Shown: in pieces, positions 1-9,068 of the stretch
How the letters are laid out: each line of letters begins with the position of its first letter
Numbering within the stretch: the stretch's first letter is position 1
Assembly: GCF_035953295.1 (NCBI RefSeq)
Contig: NZ_CP108370.1
Coordinates: 6,929,001 to 6,993,000, forward strand
Source: Streptomyces sp. NBC_01335
GTDB taxonomy: Bacteria > Actinomycetota > Actinomycetes > Streptomycetales > Streptomycetaceae
Length of the DNA: 64,000 nt
Direction: 5' to 3'
Notes under the pieces: generated by a model
The model's database searches: none
What the model saw: only the letters and a program-made list of their open reading frames with translations
Told to the model about the DNA's origin: nothing
Program-made: the position numbers and the translations under genes

Positions 1-357
1 CCCGCACGTTCGGAAGACCGCGAACAGCCCCTTCCCGTACGGCTCCGCCTTGGGGTGCTGGTGCCCGCGCAGCGCGCTCTCCACGGCCACCGGGTGCAGG
101 TCGAACAGCGCTGCCACGCGCGCGAGTTCCTCCGGCCCCGGCTCGTGGAGGCCGAGCCAGACGAAGCCGCGTCCGGAGCGCCGGACCCGGCGCAGGGCCT
201 CTTCCGGCGAACCGGTCACGGGCTGCCGGACGCCGTCCTCGTACGAGACGCAGTTCACGACCGAGCTGCCGAGCGGGGAGCGGGCCGGGTGGCTCAGGTC
301 GACCTTGCGGTGGATCGCACGGCTCATCGCCCGACGGATGGAACGGATCATCGGCAC
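1..357 (-). CDS. CorA-type divalent metal transporter, N-terminal part (cut by left edge)
   Basis: Only the first ~119 residues are present, because the frame runs off the left edge. They include GRGFVWLGLHEP, LFDLHPVAVESAL and PYGKGLFAVFRT, which is the pattern of the N-terminal cytoplasmic domain of CorA Mg2+/Co2+ channels. The membrane helices and the GMN pore motif would lie outside the window, so transport function is inferred from this domain alone. I chose GTG 357 because a GAGGGGG ribosome site ends about 7 bases before it. An in-frame ATG at 351 is possible but poorly spaced. Confidence 0.75.
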   Translation of the reverse strand, partial: MPMIRSIRRAMSRAIHRKVDLSHPARSPLGSSVVNCVSYEDGVRQPVTGSPEEALRRVRRSGRGFVWLGLHEPGPEELARVAALFDLHPVAVESALRGHQHPKAEPYGKGLFAVFRTCG

Positions 358-489
358 AGCGGCCCCCTCGGCATGGAATACGCCCGGCCAGTTTGCCACT
401 TGGCCGGTGCGTTTTCCCAGGCCGGTCGGGGTCCGAGGCGAGGAGCGGGCGCGGGAAGGGCCGGACAGGCGGGACTTTCACGACACGGC

Positions 490-942
490 CTACGCCGCGC
501 AGAACTCGTTGCCCTCGGGGTCCCGCATGATCCACCAATGTCCGGCCGGTCCCTTGTCGACCTCGCGGACCGGGGTGGCGCCCAGGCTCCTGAGGCGGTC
601 GACCAGCTGATCGAGGCCGCCGGGTTCGCTGTGGATGTCGACGTGCAGGCGGTTCTTGCCGGACTTCTCCTCGGGAACGTCCTGGAAGAGCAGCCGCCGC
701 CCGGCGCCCACGCCGCTGGTCTCGTCGAACGGGTCGTCGGGGTGGCGGATCGCCGCGTAGCCGCGGAAGGTCTTGCGGCCGTCGTGTTCGGTGACGGCTT
801 CCTCCGCGAGCTGTCCGGCGGCCAGCAGACGTGCGACGAGCGGGCTCGGGTCCTCCACCTCGTAGCCCAGCGCGGCGGCCCAGAAGTCGGCGAGAACCGG
901 CGCGTCCCTGCTGTCGATGACGAGCTTCCAGTGCAGTGCCAT
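490..942 (-). CDS. VOC (glyoxalase-like) family protein
   Basis: This 150-residue protein has the size and sequence pattern of a two-module vicinal-oxygen-chelate fold. It begins with WKLVIDSRDAPVLADFWAAA and ends with WWIMRDPEGNEFCA, the strands that carry metal or ligand contacts in this superfamily. It resembles the glyoxalase-like group common in Streptomyces, whose substrates are mostly unknown. The ATG at 942 follows GGGAGAGTGGAGG on the minus strand. It appears monocistronic. I would not assign a reaction. Confidence 0.8.
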   Translation of the reverse strand: MALHWKLVIDSRDAPVLADFWAAALGYEVEDPSPLVARLLAAGQLAEEAVTEHDGRKTFRGYAAIRHPDDPFDETSGVGAGRRLLFQDVPEEKSGKNRLHVDIHSEPGGLDQLVDRLRSLGATPVREVDKGPAGHWWIMRDPEGNEFCAA

Positions 943-1034
943 GCCTCCACTCTCCCGCATCCTCGGGCTCGGCGCCGTCCGCGCGAGTCCCGGGCGGTGC
1001 CGCCCCCGTCCGGGGAGCGGCACCGCCCCGGACA

Positions 1035-2390
1035 TCAGGGGGCCACGGACCAGGTCAGCGTGTCGGTCGCGGCGGTCTTGGCCGCCGGGTCGCGCAGCGC
1101 GGCCGTGGAGTCGGTGACGCGTGCCTGGAGGGTGTGCGTCAGCCCGTCCGCGGTGACGCCGAGCTGCTGCGGCACCACGCTCGTCAGGCCGTGCGCCTCG
1201 GTGGCCTCGGTGCCGTCGACGTACCACCGCAGGTCGAGCTGGGAGAGGCCCGCCGCCAGGGAGGCGACGGTCACGGCGACCGTCTGGCCGCGGCTCACCG
1301 TGGTTGCGGTGGTGGCCGTGGTGAGCGAGGAGGCGTACCGGTAGAAGCCGCTGATCATGGCCTCCCGGCCCGGCAGGTTGAACCGGGTGGTGGAGAGCGA
1401 CCGCATCAGGGAGTCGGCGGTGGGCCGGTAGACGCCCAGCGGATAGTACGAACTGCCCGTGTACGTACCGACGGTGCCGCCCGACGGGTCGCTCTCGCCG
1501 AGCCAGCGGTACCACTTGGCCTGGGCGGACGTCAGCTGCGCGGCGGTGCGGACGGTGGAGTTGGGCTCGACGGGCTCCGCTCCGGTGTACGTGCCGTAGG
1601 TGTCGTACGTGTACTCGTCGGCGAGCAGGCCGATGGAGTGGCCTATCTCGTGCGCGGCGATCAGGCTGGACTGGCTGTTGTCGGACGAGAGCGTGGAGAC
1701 CCCGGCGAAGCCGTAGGAGGAGCCGAGCCCCGAGTAGCCCGCGCCGCCGTACTTCGTCGAGTTGGAGACCACGACGACGAGATCGGCCGCGGGGGCCTCG
1801 GCGGCGTACGTCTTGACCTTGGCGAGGTCCGCGCAGATGAGCCGCTCGGTGCCGGAACACCAGAAGTACGAGCCGAGCGCGGTGTTCTTCACGACGTCCG
1901 CCGAGGGGTCGCCGGAGATGCCGGATTCGGCCGAAACGGCCCCGACCGCCCACACGTTGAACAGGCCGGCGTAGCTCCGGTAGGGCTCGATGGCCGTGAC
2001 GTCCGCCCACCGGGCGCGGGCGTCGGCGAGGAAGTCGGCCTGCTGGTCGGCGGTGTAGCCGTCGCCGATGATCGCCACGTCCATGCGGGCGGCGCTCGGG
2101 CCGGTCCGGGACAGGACCGTGACCGCGCCGTCCGTGGCCGTCGCGGCGTCGGTGGAGCGCGCCGCCGAGGAGGCGGCCGGAGCCGCCGCCGCGTACGGCG
2201 AGACGGCGGGCACCCGGACCCGGTGGCCCTCGCCCGCCGGGTCGGGGAAGTACTCGGCCTGGACGCTGGAACCGTGCTGCGGGGCGGCGCCGGGAGCGTC
2301 GCCCGCCGCGGCCGTACCGGTGGTGGCGGACAGTGCGGCGGCGAGGACGAGTCCGGCGGCCATCGCGGTTCCGCGCATGCGTGGGCGCAC
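1035..2390 (-). CDS. Secreted M64-family metallopeptidase
   Basis: The 451-residue product starts at GTG 2390, eight bases after AAGGAGAT, and opens with an Arg-containing, Ala-rich signal peptide ending near TGTAAAGDA. The catalytic zinc motif HEIGHSIGLLADEY starts at about residue 247 and has the HExxHxxGxxxDE form of the M64 (IgA-peptidase-like) family. The region before it (DVAIIGDGYTADQQADF) is also typical of M64. The C-terminal ~90 residues form a separate beta-rich, Ig-like part. It should be exported and cleave proteins outside the cell; the substrate is unknown. The IgA name is historical for the family. Confidence 0.9.
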   Translation of the reverse strand: MRPRMRGTAMAAGLVLAAALSATTGTAAAGDAPGAAPQHGSSVQAEYFPDPAGEGHRVRVPAVSPYAAAAPAASSAARSTDAATATDGAVTVLSRTGPSAARMDVAIIGDGYTADQQADFLADARARWADVTAIEPYRSYAGLFNVWAVGAVSAESGISGDPSADVVKNTALGSYFWCSGTERLICADLAKVKTYAAEAPAADLVVVVSNSTKYGGAGYSGLGSSYGFAGVSTLSSDNSQSSLIAAHEIGHSIGLLADEYTYDTYGTYTGAEPVEPNSTVRTAAQLTSAQAKWYRWLGESDPSGGTVGTYTGSSYYPLGVYRPTADSLMRSLSTTRFNLPGREAMISGFYRYASSLTTATTATTVSRGQTVAVTVASLAAGLSQLDLRWYVDGTEATEAHGLTSVVPQQLGVTADGLTHTLQARVTDSTAALRDPAAKTAATDTLTWSVAP

Positions 2391-2840
2391 GGGATCTCCT
2401 TCGTGGGGGGGCGGGCCCGCGTTCCGGCGACGGGGCGGCGGCGCGGGCAGTGGGGGGAGGCGCTGTGCGGGGGTGGGCGGTGGGGGCGCCGTGCGGTGCG
2501 GGGGGTGGTAGCGCGCGTATCGGTACGTAAGCCAATGAGTAAATGTGATTAACGGTGCGATGAAGCTAGGGCTTGCGGAGAGCTCTGGCAAGACCAGGGG
2601 CGGAAGTTGACGATGTGTCTGGAGTTGCGCGGGTGATCACCCGGTCGCCCCGCGCGGCCCAGGACCCCGCGACACGCCAGACAGGGGTTACGTCCGGCCG
2701 CCGGACGTGCCAGCCTTCGAAGGCGGCACGACCCCGCGACTCCGGCCTGATCCGAACGGGAGACCCTGGGGACCCGGCCACGGGTGCACCGCACCGGCAC
2801 GCACCGCCTCCGCACCCGGAGGCCGACGAGAGGAAGCGAC
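2391..2840. other. Divergent intergenic region with an 8-bp inverted repeat
   Basis: This 450-base gap separates the M64 gene (minus) from the phosphoesterase gene (plus), so it must hold both promoters. The clearest element is ACGTCCGG-CCG-CCGGACGT at 2690-2708, a perfect 8-bp inverted repeat about 130 bases before the phosphoesterase start. A second small palindrome, CCTTCGAAGG, lies at about 2714-2723. Neither is followed by a T run, so they look more like binding sites than terminators. I see no convincing -35/-10 pair and no gene. Confidence 0.4.
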
Positions 2841-3707
2841 TTGCCGCAGATTCCGGGCAACCTCCTGGCCATCAGCGACCTTCACGTGGCCCACGAGGAG
2901 AACCGCCGGATCGTCGCCGGTCTCCGGCCGGAGACGGAGGAGGACTGGCTCCTGGTCGCCGGGGACGTCGGCGAGATGTCCGAGGACATCGCCTGGGCCC
3001 TCGGCGTCCTCGCCTCGAACTTCGCCAAAGTCGTCTGGGTACCCGGCAACCACGAGCTGTGGACGCCCCCGAAGGACCCCCTGCGGCTGCGCGGGGTCGA
3101 GCGCTACGACCACCTCGTGGAGCTCTGCCGGAGCCTCGGGATCGTCACGCCGGAGGACCCCTATCCGGTCTGGCGGGGACCGCGGGGACCCGTGACCGTC
3201 GCCCCGCTCTTCCTGCTGTACGACTACACCTTCCGCACCCACCCCGGGCTCAGCCGTGAGGAGGCGCTGGCCGCCGCCCACGAAGCGGGGGTGGTGTGCA
3301 CCGACGAGTACCTGCTCCACCCGGACCCGTACGAGAGCCGCCACGCCTGGTGCGAGGCGCGGGTGCGCCTGACCGAGGAGCGGCTCGGCGCGCTCGACCC
3401 GGACGTGCCGCTCGTTCTGGTCAACCACTACCCGCTCGTCCGCACCCCCATGGACGTCCTGCGTTACCCCGAGTTCGCCCTGTGGTGCGGCACCGAACGG
3501 ACCGCCGACTGGCACCGCCGCTTCCCCGTCGCCGCGATGGTCTACGGGCACCTCCACATCCCCCGGTCCACCGTGTACGACGGGGTCCCCTTCGAGGAGG
3601 TCTCCGTCGGCTACCCGCGCGAGTGGAAGCGCCCCGGACACCCCCGCACCGTGCCGCCCCGGCGCATCCGCCCGGTGGTCGTCCCGGCCGTACGGGAAGG
3701 ACGGTGA
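2841..3707 (+). CDS. Calcineurin-like metallophosphoesterase
   Basis: The 288-residue product carries the complete metal-site series of the calcineurin-like phosphoesterase superfamily: SDLHVAH, VAGDVGE, PGNHELW, NHYPL and YGHLHIP. These place two divalent metals in a typical phosphomonoesterase/diesterase site. No signal peptide is visible, so it is cytosolic. I chose TTG 2841 because AGAGGAAG lies 5-6 bases upstream and the coding pattern begins there; the frame is open upstream to 2784. Related Streptomyces proteins often sit beside phosphopantetheinyl transferases, but none is present here, so the substrate is open. Confidence 0.85.
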   Translation: MPQIPGNLLAISDLHVAHEENRRIVAGLRPETEEDWLLVAGDVGEMSEDIAWALGVLASNFAKVVWVPGNHELWTPPKDPLRLRGVERYDHLVELCRSLGIVTPEDPYPVWRGPRGPVTVAPLFLLYDYTFRTHPGLSREEALAAAHEAGVVCTDEYLLHPDPYESRHAWCEARVRLTEERLGALDPDVPLVLVNHYPLVRTPMDVLRYPEFALWCGTERTADWHRRFPVAAMVYGHLHIPRSTVYDGVPFEEVSVGYPREWKRPGHPRTVPPRRIRPVVVPAVREGR

Positions 3708-3781
3708 CGCGGGGCGGACGGTGACGCCCGGCGCCACGTGACGCTCCCCTCAATGCCGTGGTCGGCGCGGACCGGGGCGCG

Positions 3782-3787
3782 TACCGT
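3782..3787 (+). promoter_or_regulatory. -10-like TACCGT just before the M55 gene (leaderless start)
   Basis: TACCGT lies 8 bases before ATG 3796 and there is no Shine-Dalgarno sequence in between. That is the layout of a Streptomyces leaderless transcript. No good -35 is visible. Confidence 0.45.
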
Positions 3788-3795
3788 ATGGCCGC

Positions 3796-4629
3796 ATGAA
3801 GATCCTCATCAGCGCCGACATGGAGGGCGCCACCGGTGTGACCTGGCCCGGTGACGTCCTGCCCGGGGCTCCCCAGTGGGAGCGCTGCCGCCCCCTGTTC
3901 ACCTCGGACGTGAACGCCGCGGCCCTCGGTTTCTTCGACGGGGGAGCCGACGAGGTGCTCATCAACGAAGCCCACTGGAGCATGCGCAACCTCCTGCTGG
4001 AGCAGCTCGACGACCGCGTCCAGATGATCACCGGGCGGCACAAGACCCTTTCCATGGTCGAGGGAATCCAGCACGGAGACGTCGACGCCGTCGCCTTCGT
4101 CGGCTACCACACCGGCGCCGGCACCGAGGGCGTCCTCGCCCACACCTACCTGGCCAACTCGATCACCGGCGTCTGGCTGAATGGCCTGCGCGCCAGTGAG
4201 GGGCTGCTCAACGCGCACGTCGCCGCCGAGTACGGCGTCCCCGTCGTGCTGGTCACCGGCGACGACCTGACCTGCGTGGACGCGCTGGGGTACGCCCCCG
4301 AGGCCCGCAAGGTCGCCGTCAAGGACTACGTCTCGCGGTACGCGGCGGTCTGCCGCACCCCCGCCCGTACCGCCGCCGACATCCGCGCGGCGGCCGCCGA
4401 GGCCGCGCCGCTCGCCGTCCGGTACGACCCCGTGACCGGGGGAACCTACGCCGTGGAGCTGGAGTTCGACGCCGAGCACCTGGCTTCCGCCGCCACCGTC
4501 GTCCCCGGCGTGGCCCAGACCGGCGAACGGCGCGTCGCGTACACCAGCGCGACGATGTACGAGGGGATCCGCACGTTCAAGGCGGTCACGACCGTCGTGT
4601 CCGCCGCAGTGGAGGAACAGTATGGCTGA
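3796..4629 (+). CDS. M55-family D-aminopeptidase (DppA-like)
   Basis: The 277-residue protein shows the zinc ligands of Bacillus DppA in matching positions: D8 and E10 in ISADMEGATG, H60 in INEAHW and H105 in GYHTGAG. HTYLANS follows. DppA enzymes are decameric zinc peptidases that release D-Ala from D-Ala-containing peptides, pointing to wall-peptide turnover. It is the first gene of a four-peptidase operon and overlaps the next start by 8 bases. There is no signal peptide, so it should act in the cytoplasm on imported peptides. D-specificity is inferred from the family. Confidence 0.9.
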   Translation: MKILISADMEGATGVTWPGDVLPGAPQWERCRPLFTSDVNAAALGFFDGGADEVLINEAHWSMRNLLLEQLDDRVQMITGRHKTLSMVEGIQHGDVDAVAFVGYHTGAGTEGVLAHTYLANSITGVWLNGLRASEGLLNAHVAAEYGVPVVLVTGDDLTCVDALGYAPEARKVAVKDYVSRYAAVCRTPARTAADIRAAAAEAAPLAVRYDPVTGGTYAVELEFDAEHLASAATVVPGVAQTGERRVAYTSATMYEGIRTFKAVTTVVSAAVEEQYG

Positions 4630-5962
4630 GTCGCCCGCCCCCGATTCCGTGGACCAGCAGGCCCTCGACGAATCGGTGACGTTCACCTCGGAGCTCATCC
4701 GGATCGACACGACCAACAGCGGCGACGGCACCTGCCAGGAACGCCCGGCCGCCGAGTACGTCGCCGAACGCCTCGCGGACATCGGCCTGGAACCGGTCCT
4801 GCTGGAGCGCACCCCGGGCCGGACCAACGTGGTGGCGCGCATCGAGGGCACCGACCCCTCGGCCGACGCCCTCCTCGTCCACGGCCACCTCGACGTCGTC
4901 CCCGCCGAGGCCGCCGACTGGACCGTGCACCCCTTCTCCGGAGAGGTGCGCGACGGTGTCGTCTGGGGCCGCGGCGCCGTCGACATGAAGAACATGGACG
5001 CGATGATCCTCGCGGTCGTCCGGGGCTGGGCCCGCGCCGGCGTCCGCCCCCGCCGCGACATCGTCATCGCCTACACCGCCGACGAGGAGGCCAGCGCCGC
5101 CGACGGCTCCGGCTTCCTCGCCGACCGGCACGCCGACCTCTTCGAAGGCTGCACCGAGGGCATCAGCGAGTCCGGCGCCTTCACCTTCCACGCCGGCGAC
5201 GGCCTCTCCCTCTACCCGATCGCCGCGGGCGAGCGCGGTACGGGCTGGCTCAAGCTCACCGCCCACGGCAGGGCCGGCCACGGCTCCAAGGTCAACCGCG
5301 ACAACGCGGTGACCCGGCTGGCCGCCGCCGTCACCCGGATCGGCGAGTACACCTGGCCCGTCCGCCTCACCCCGACCGTGCGCGCCGGGCTCACCGAGAT
5401 CGCCGCGCTGCACGGCCTCACCGTCGACGTCGACGCCCCCGGCTTCGACGTCGACGAACTCCTCGGCAAGCTCGGCCCGGCCGCCGCCCTGATCGCGCCG
5501 ACCGTCCGCAACAGCAGCAACCCGACCCAGCTGGACGCCGGATACAAGGTCAACGTCATCCCCGGCCATGCCACCGCCGTCATCGACGGACGCGTGGTCC
5601 CGGGCGGCGAGGACGAGTTCCACACCACCATGGACCTGCTCACCGGGCCGGGCGTCGACTGGGAGTTCATCCACCGCGAGGTGCCGCTCACCGCACCCGT
5701 GGACTCGCCGACCTTCGCCAAGCTGCGCGCCGCCGTCGAACTCTTCGACCCCGGCGCGCACGCCGTCCCGTACTCCATGTCGGGCGGTTCGGACGCCAAG
5801 CAGTTCTCCCGCCTCGGCATCACCGGCTACGGCTTCTCACCGCTCAAGCTGCCGGTCGGATTCGACTACCAGGCGCTCTTCCACGGCGTCGACGAACGCG
5901 TTCCCGTGGACGCCCTGCACTACGGGGTCCGCGTCCTCGACCACTACCTGCGCAGCGCCTGA
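4622..5962 (+). CDS. M20/M25/M40-family metallopeptidase
   Basis: The 446-residue product has the M20 di-zinc motifs in order: H89xD91 in HGHLDVVP, bridging D121 in GRGAVDMKN, the catalytic/metal pair E155-E156 in TADEEAS, and a distal His in LFHGVDERVP. A dimerization lid domain fits residues ~200-320, which include the HGRAGHGS motif. Members cleave dipeptides or N-acyl amino acids. The start overlaps the upstream M55 gene (ATG inside GTATGGC), so the two are probably translationally coupled. No export signal is seen. Specificity cannot be read from sequence. Confidence 0.92.
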   Translation: MAESPAPDSVDQQALDESVTFTSELIRIDTTNSGDGTCQERPAAEYVAERLADIGLEPVLLERTPGRTNVVARIEGTDPSADALLVHGHLDVVPAEAADWTVHPFSGEVRDGVVWGRGAVDMKNMDAMILAVVRGWARAGVRPRRDIVIAYTADEEASAADGSGFLADRHADLFEGCTEGISESGAFTFHAGDGLSLYPIAAGERGTGWLKLTAHGRAGHGSKVNRDNAVTRLAAAVTRIGEYTWPVRLTPTVRAGLTEIAALHGLTVDVDAPGFDVDELLGKLGPAAALIAPTVRNSSNPTQLDAGYKVNVIPGHATAVIDGRVVPGGEDEFHTTMDLLTGPGVDWEFIHREVPLTAPVDSPTFAKLRAAVELFDPGAHAVPYSMSGGSDAKQFSRLGITGYGFSPLKLPVGFDYQALFHGVDERVPVDALHYGVRVLDHYLRSA

Positions 5963-5982
5963 CCACGACGGGGGAATCATCC

Positions 5983-8019
5983 ATGGCGTCCACCCAGCCC
6001 AGCACGGCCCAGCCCACCACCACCGCCCCGGCCCCGTACGGCACCTGGCCCACCCCCGTCGACGCGGCGCTCGCCGCCTCGCACGACGGCCGCCCCGAGT
6101 ACGTCGGCACCGTCGGCGAGGAGGTCTGGTGGACCGAACCCCGCCCCGCCGAAGGAGGCCGGCGCGCCCTGGTGCGCCGGAGCGCGGAGGGCGCGATCAC
6201 CACCGTGCTGCCCGCACCGTGGAACGCCCGCAGCCGGGTCATCGAGTACGGCGGACAGCCGTGGGCGGGAGTCGCCCGCGCCTCGGGGGGCCCGCTCGTC
6301 GTCTTCGTCCACTTCGCCGACCAGCGGCTCTACGCCTACGCCCCGGACGGCCCCGACGCCCCCTGGCCGCTCACCCCGGTCTCCGGCACCGGCGGCGGGC
6401 TGCGCTGGGTGGACCCGCAGATCCACCAGGACCGGGACGAGGTCTGGTGCGTCCTGGAGGAGTTCACCGGCGAGGGCGCCAGCGACGTGCGCCGGGTGGT
6501 GGCCGCCGTACCGCTGGACGGCTCCGCCGCCGACGACCGCGCCGCCGTACGCGAACTCTCCGACGACCGCCACCGCTTCGTCACCGGGCCCCGGGTCTCG
6601 CACGACGGACGCCGGGCCGCCTGGATCGCCTGGGACCACCCGCACATGCCGTGGGACGGCACGGTCGTGATGCTCGCCGAGGTCACCGACGAGGGAACCT
6701 TCACCGGAATCCGGCCGCTCGTCGGCGACACCGACGAGTCCGTCTGCCAGGTCGAATGGGACCGCGACGGCTCCCTGCTCTTCGTCTCCGACATCGGCGA
6801 CTGGTGGCAGCTCCAGCGCATCCGGCCCGACGCCGTCGCGGACGGGGCCGTACCGACCAGCACCCTCTGCCCCGGCCGGGGCGAGGAGTTCGGCGGACCG
6901 CTCTGGAAGATCGGCCTGCGCTGGTTCCGGCAGCTCGACAACGGACTGATCGCCGTCATCCACGGCACGGGCACCACCCGGCTCGGCGTGCTCGACCCGG
7001 AGACCGGCGACCTCGTCGACGTGGCCGGGCCCTGGACCGCCTGGACCGAGACCCTCGCCGTCCGCGGAGACCGCGTCGTCGGCGTGGCCGCGAGCCCGTA
7101 CACCGGCTACGAGGTCGTCGAACTGGACACCTCGACCGGCCACACCCGGACCATCGGCGCACCGCACACCGACGCCGTCGACCCGGCGTACTACCCCCGG
7201 CCGGAGGAGCGCACCTTCTCCGGACCGGACGGCCGGGACATCCACGCCCTGGTGTACCCGCCCCGCAACCCCGGGCACACCGGCCCCGAGGGCGAACTCC
7301 CGCCGTACGTCGTCTGGGCGCACGGCGGCCCCACCAGCCGCGTCCCGCTCGCCCTCGACCTGGAGATCGCCTACTTCACCTCGCGCGGCATCGGCGTCGT
7401 CGAGGTCAACTACGGCGGATCGACCGGCTACGGGCGCACCTACCGCGAACGGCTCCGCGAACAGTGGGGCGTCGTGGACGTCGAGGACTGCGCCGCCGTC
7501 GCCGAGGCCCTGGCGGCCGAGGGCTCTGCCGACCGCGCCCGGCTGGCGATCCGGGGCGGCAGCGCCGGCGGCTGGACCACCGCCGCCTCCCTCACCAGCA
7601 CCGACCTCTACGCCTGCGGGGCCATCAGCTACCCCATCCTCGACCTCACCGGCTGGGCGGTCGGCGAGACCCACGACTTCGAGTCGCGGTACCTGGAATC
7701 CCTGGTCGGCCCGCTCGCCGAGGTACCCGACCGCTACCGCGACCGGTCGCCCCTCACCCACGCGGACAGGCTCCGCACCCCGTTCCTACTGCTCCAGGGG
7801 CTGGACGACGTGATCTGCCCGCCCGCGCAGTGCGAGCGGTTCCTCGCCGCGATCGAGGGACGCGGCATCCCGCACGCCTACCTCACCTTTGCCGGGGAGA
7901 GCCACGGCTTCCGGCTGGAGGCCACCCTGATCCGCGCACTGGAGGCCGAACTCTCCCTGTACGCGCAGACCTTCGGCATCGACGGAGTCGACGTCCCGGC
8001 CCTGGAGCTGAAGCGATGA
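5983..8019 (+). CDS. S9-family prolyl-oligopeptidase-type serine peptidase
   Basis: The 678-residue product has an N-terminal half that fits a beta-propeller and a C-terminal alpha/beta-hydrolase. The nucleophile is S527 in GGSAGGWT, the acid is D608/D609 in LQGLDDVICPP, and the base is H641 in GESHGF. This is the dipeptidyl-peptidase/acylaminoacyl-peptidase branch of S9. There is no signal peptide. It lies 20 bases after the M20 gene with GGGGGAAT before the ATG, and its stop overlaps the next start as ATGA. It probably trims short peptides in the cytoplasm together with its neighbours. Confidence 0.93.
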   Translation: MASTQPSTAQPTTTAPAPYGTWPTPVDAALAASHDGRPEYVGTVGEEVWWTEPRPAEGGRRALVRRSAEGAITTVLPAPWNARSRVIEYGGQPWAGVARASGGPLVVFVHFADQRLYAYAPDGPDAPWPLTPVSGTGGGLRWVDPQIHQDRDEVWCVLEEFTGEGASDVRRVVAAVPLDGSAADDRAAVRELSDDRHRFVTGPRVSHDGRRAAWIAWDHPHMPWDGTVVMLAEVTDEGTFTGIRPLVGDTDESVCQVEWDRDGSLLFVSDIGDWWQLQRIRPDAVADGAVPTSTLCPGRGEEFGGPLWKIGLRWFRQLDNGLIAVIHGTGTTRLGVLDPETGDLVDVAGPWTAWTETLAVRGDRVVGVAASPYTGYEVVELDTSTGHTRTIGAPHTDAVDPAYYPRPEERTFSGPDGRDIHALVYPPRNPGHTGPEGELPPYVVWAHGGPTSRVPLALDLEIAYFTSRGIGVVEVNYGGSTGYGRTYRERLREQWGVVDVEDCAAVAEALAAEGSADRARLAIRGGSAGGWTTAASLTSTDLYACGAISYPILDLTGWAVGETHDFESRYLESLVGPLAEVPDRYRDRSPLTHADRLRTPFLLLQGLDDVICPPAQCERFLAAIEGRGIPHAYLTFAGESHGFRLEATLIRALEAELSLYAQTFGIDGVDVPALELKR

Positions 8020-8993
8020 GCGCGGCCCCCGTCGCCACCGGGGCCGGTGCAGGCCCCGAACCGCTCGCCCGGGCCGCCCGGCTGAGGCCCGGCGCCCGGG
8101 TCGCCGTCGTCTCGCCCAGCGGCCCCGTACCCGCCGAACGGCTCGACGCCGGGCTCGACCTGCTGCGCGGCTGGGACCTCGACCCCTTCGTCACCCCGCA
8201 CGCCCGCGACGTCCACCCCGAACTGCGCTACCTCGCCGGGACCGACGAACACCGCGCCCAGGACCTCCAGGACGCCTGGTGCGACCCGTCCGTCGACGCG
8301 ATCCTCTGCGCCCGGGGCGGCTACGGCGCGCACCGCATGGTCGACCTGCTCGACTGGACCGCCATCCGCGCGGCCGGCCCCAAGCCGTTCGTCGGCTACA
8401 GCGACATCACCGTGCTCCACGAGGCGTTCGCCCTGCGCGCCGGGTTCTCCACCCTGCTCGGCCCCATGGTCGGCGCCGAGACCTTCCTCAAGGACGCACC
8501 CACCCAGGACGGGCTGCGCGCCACCCTCCTCGAACCCGAGTCGGTACGCACCCTGGGCCTGGAGACCGCGGCCTCCCTGGTCCCCGGCCGGGCCCGGGGC
8601 GTCACCTACGGCGGCTGCGTCAGCCTGCTCGCGGCCGACCTCGGCACCCCCGGCGCCCGCACCTCGGCCCGGGGCGGCCTCCTCCTCGTCGAGGACGTCA
8701 CCGAGGACCCGTACCGCATCGACGGCATCCTCACCCGGCTGCTGCGCTCCGGCGCCCTGGAGGGGGTCGCCGGGGTGGTCTGCGGCTCCTGGGAGAACTG
8801 CGGACCGTACGACAGGGTCCGCGCGGTGCTCGCCGACCGGCTCGGCACCCTCGGGGTGCCCGTCGTCGAGGAGCTGGGATTCGGCCACGGCCCGACCACG
8901 CTCACCGTCCCGCTCGGACTCCCCGCCGTGCTCGACGCCCCCGCGGACGGCGGTCGGGCGACCCTCACGGTGGAGGTTCCCGCACTGACCTGA
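8016..8993 (+). CDS. S66-family LD-carboxypeptidase-like protein
   Basis: The 325-residue protein matches S66 peptidases (LdcA/MccF). The nucleophile is S129 in PFVGYSDIT, aligning with the GHSD serine of E. coli LdcA. The Glu lies in LLVEDVTEDP, and the His in GFGHGPTTLTVPLG. ARGGYGAHR is the conserved loop before the nucleophile. LdcA removes the terminal D-Ala from L,D-linked murein tetrapeptides. The ATG at 8016 overlaps the S9 stop by 4 bases. With the M55 gene in the same operon, a role in cutting D-amino-acid-containing wall peptides is a reasonable inference. Confidence 0.9.
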   Translation: MSAAPVATGAGAGPEPLARAARLRPGARVAVVSPSGPVPAERLDAGLDLLRGWDLDPFVTPHARDVHPELRYLAGTDEHRAQDLQDAWCDPSVDAILCARGGYGAHRMVDLLDWTAIRAAGPKPFVGYSDITVLHEAFALRAGFSTLLGPMVGAETFLKDAPTQDGLRATLLEPESVRTLGLETAASLVPGRARGVTYGGCVSLLAADLGTPGARTSARGGLLLVEDVTEDPYRIDGILTRLLRSGALEGVAGVVCGSWENCGPYDRVRAVLADRLGTLGVPVVEELGFGHGPTTLTVPLGLPAVLDAPADGGRATLTVEVPALT

Positions 8994-9021
8994 CAGCTCG
9001 TCACGTCCGGACGGTGGTCGC

Positions 9022-9053
9022 GGCGGGGAACGGGCGGAAAGGCCCTCCCCGCC
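9022..9053. terminator. Bidirectional hairpin between convergent peptidase genes
   Basis: GGCGGGGA at 9022-9029 pairs with TCCCCGCC at 9046-9053, with an inner GGGC/GCCC stem. It sits in the 75-base gap between the S66 stop and the S51 stop, where both operons must end. There is no long T tract. Confidence 0.6.
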
Positions 9054-9068
9054 GCGCGTCGCGTCGGG

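Noticed and set aside
5568..8015. Long plus-strand frame leading into the S66 gene
   Set aside because: It overlaps the M20 and S9 genes in another frame and reads as Arg/Pro/Thr-rich nonsense; the real S66 start is ATG 8016.
8320..8345. Loss of the S66 catalytic serine (RGGYGAHR instead of a Ser-containing loop)
   Set aside because: The nucleophile of this family is in the later G-H/Y-S-D motif, and S129 in VGYSDIT is intact.
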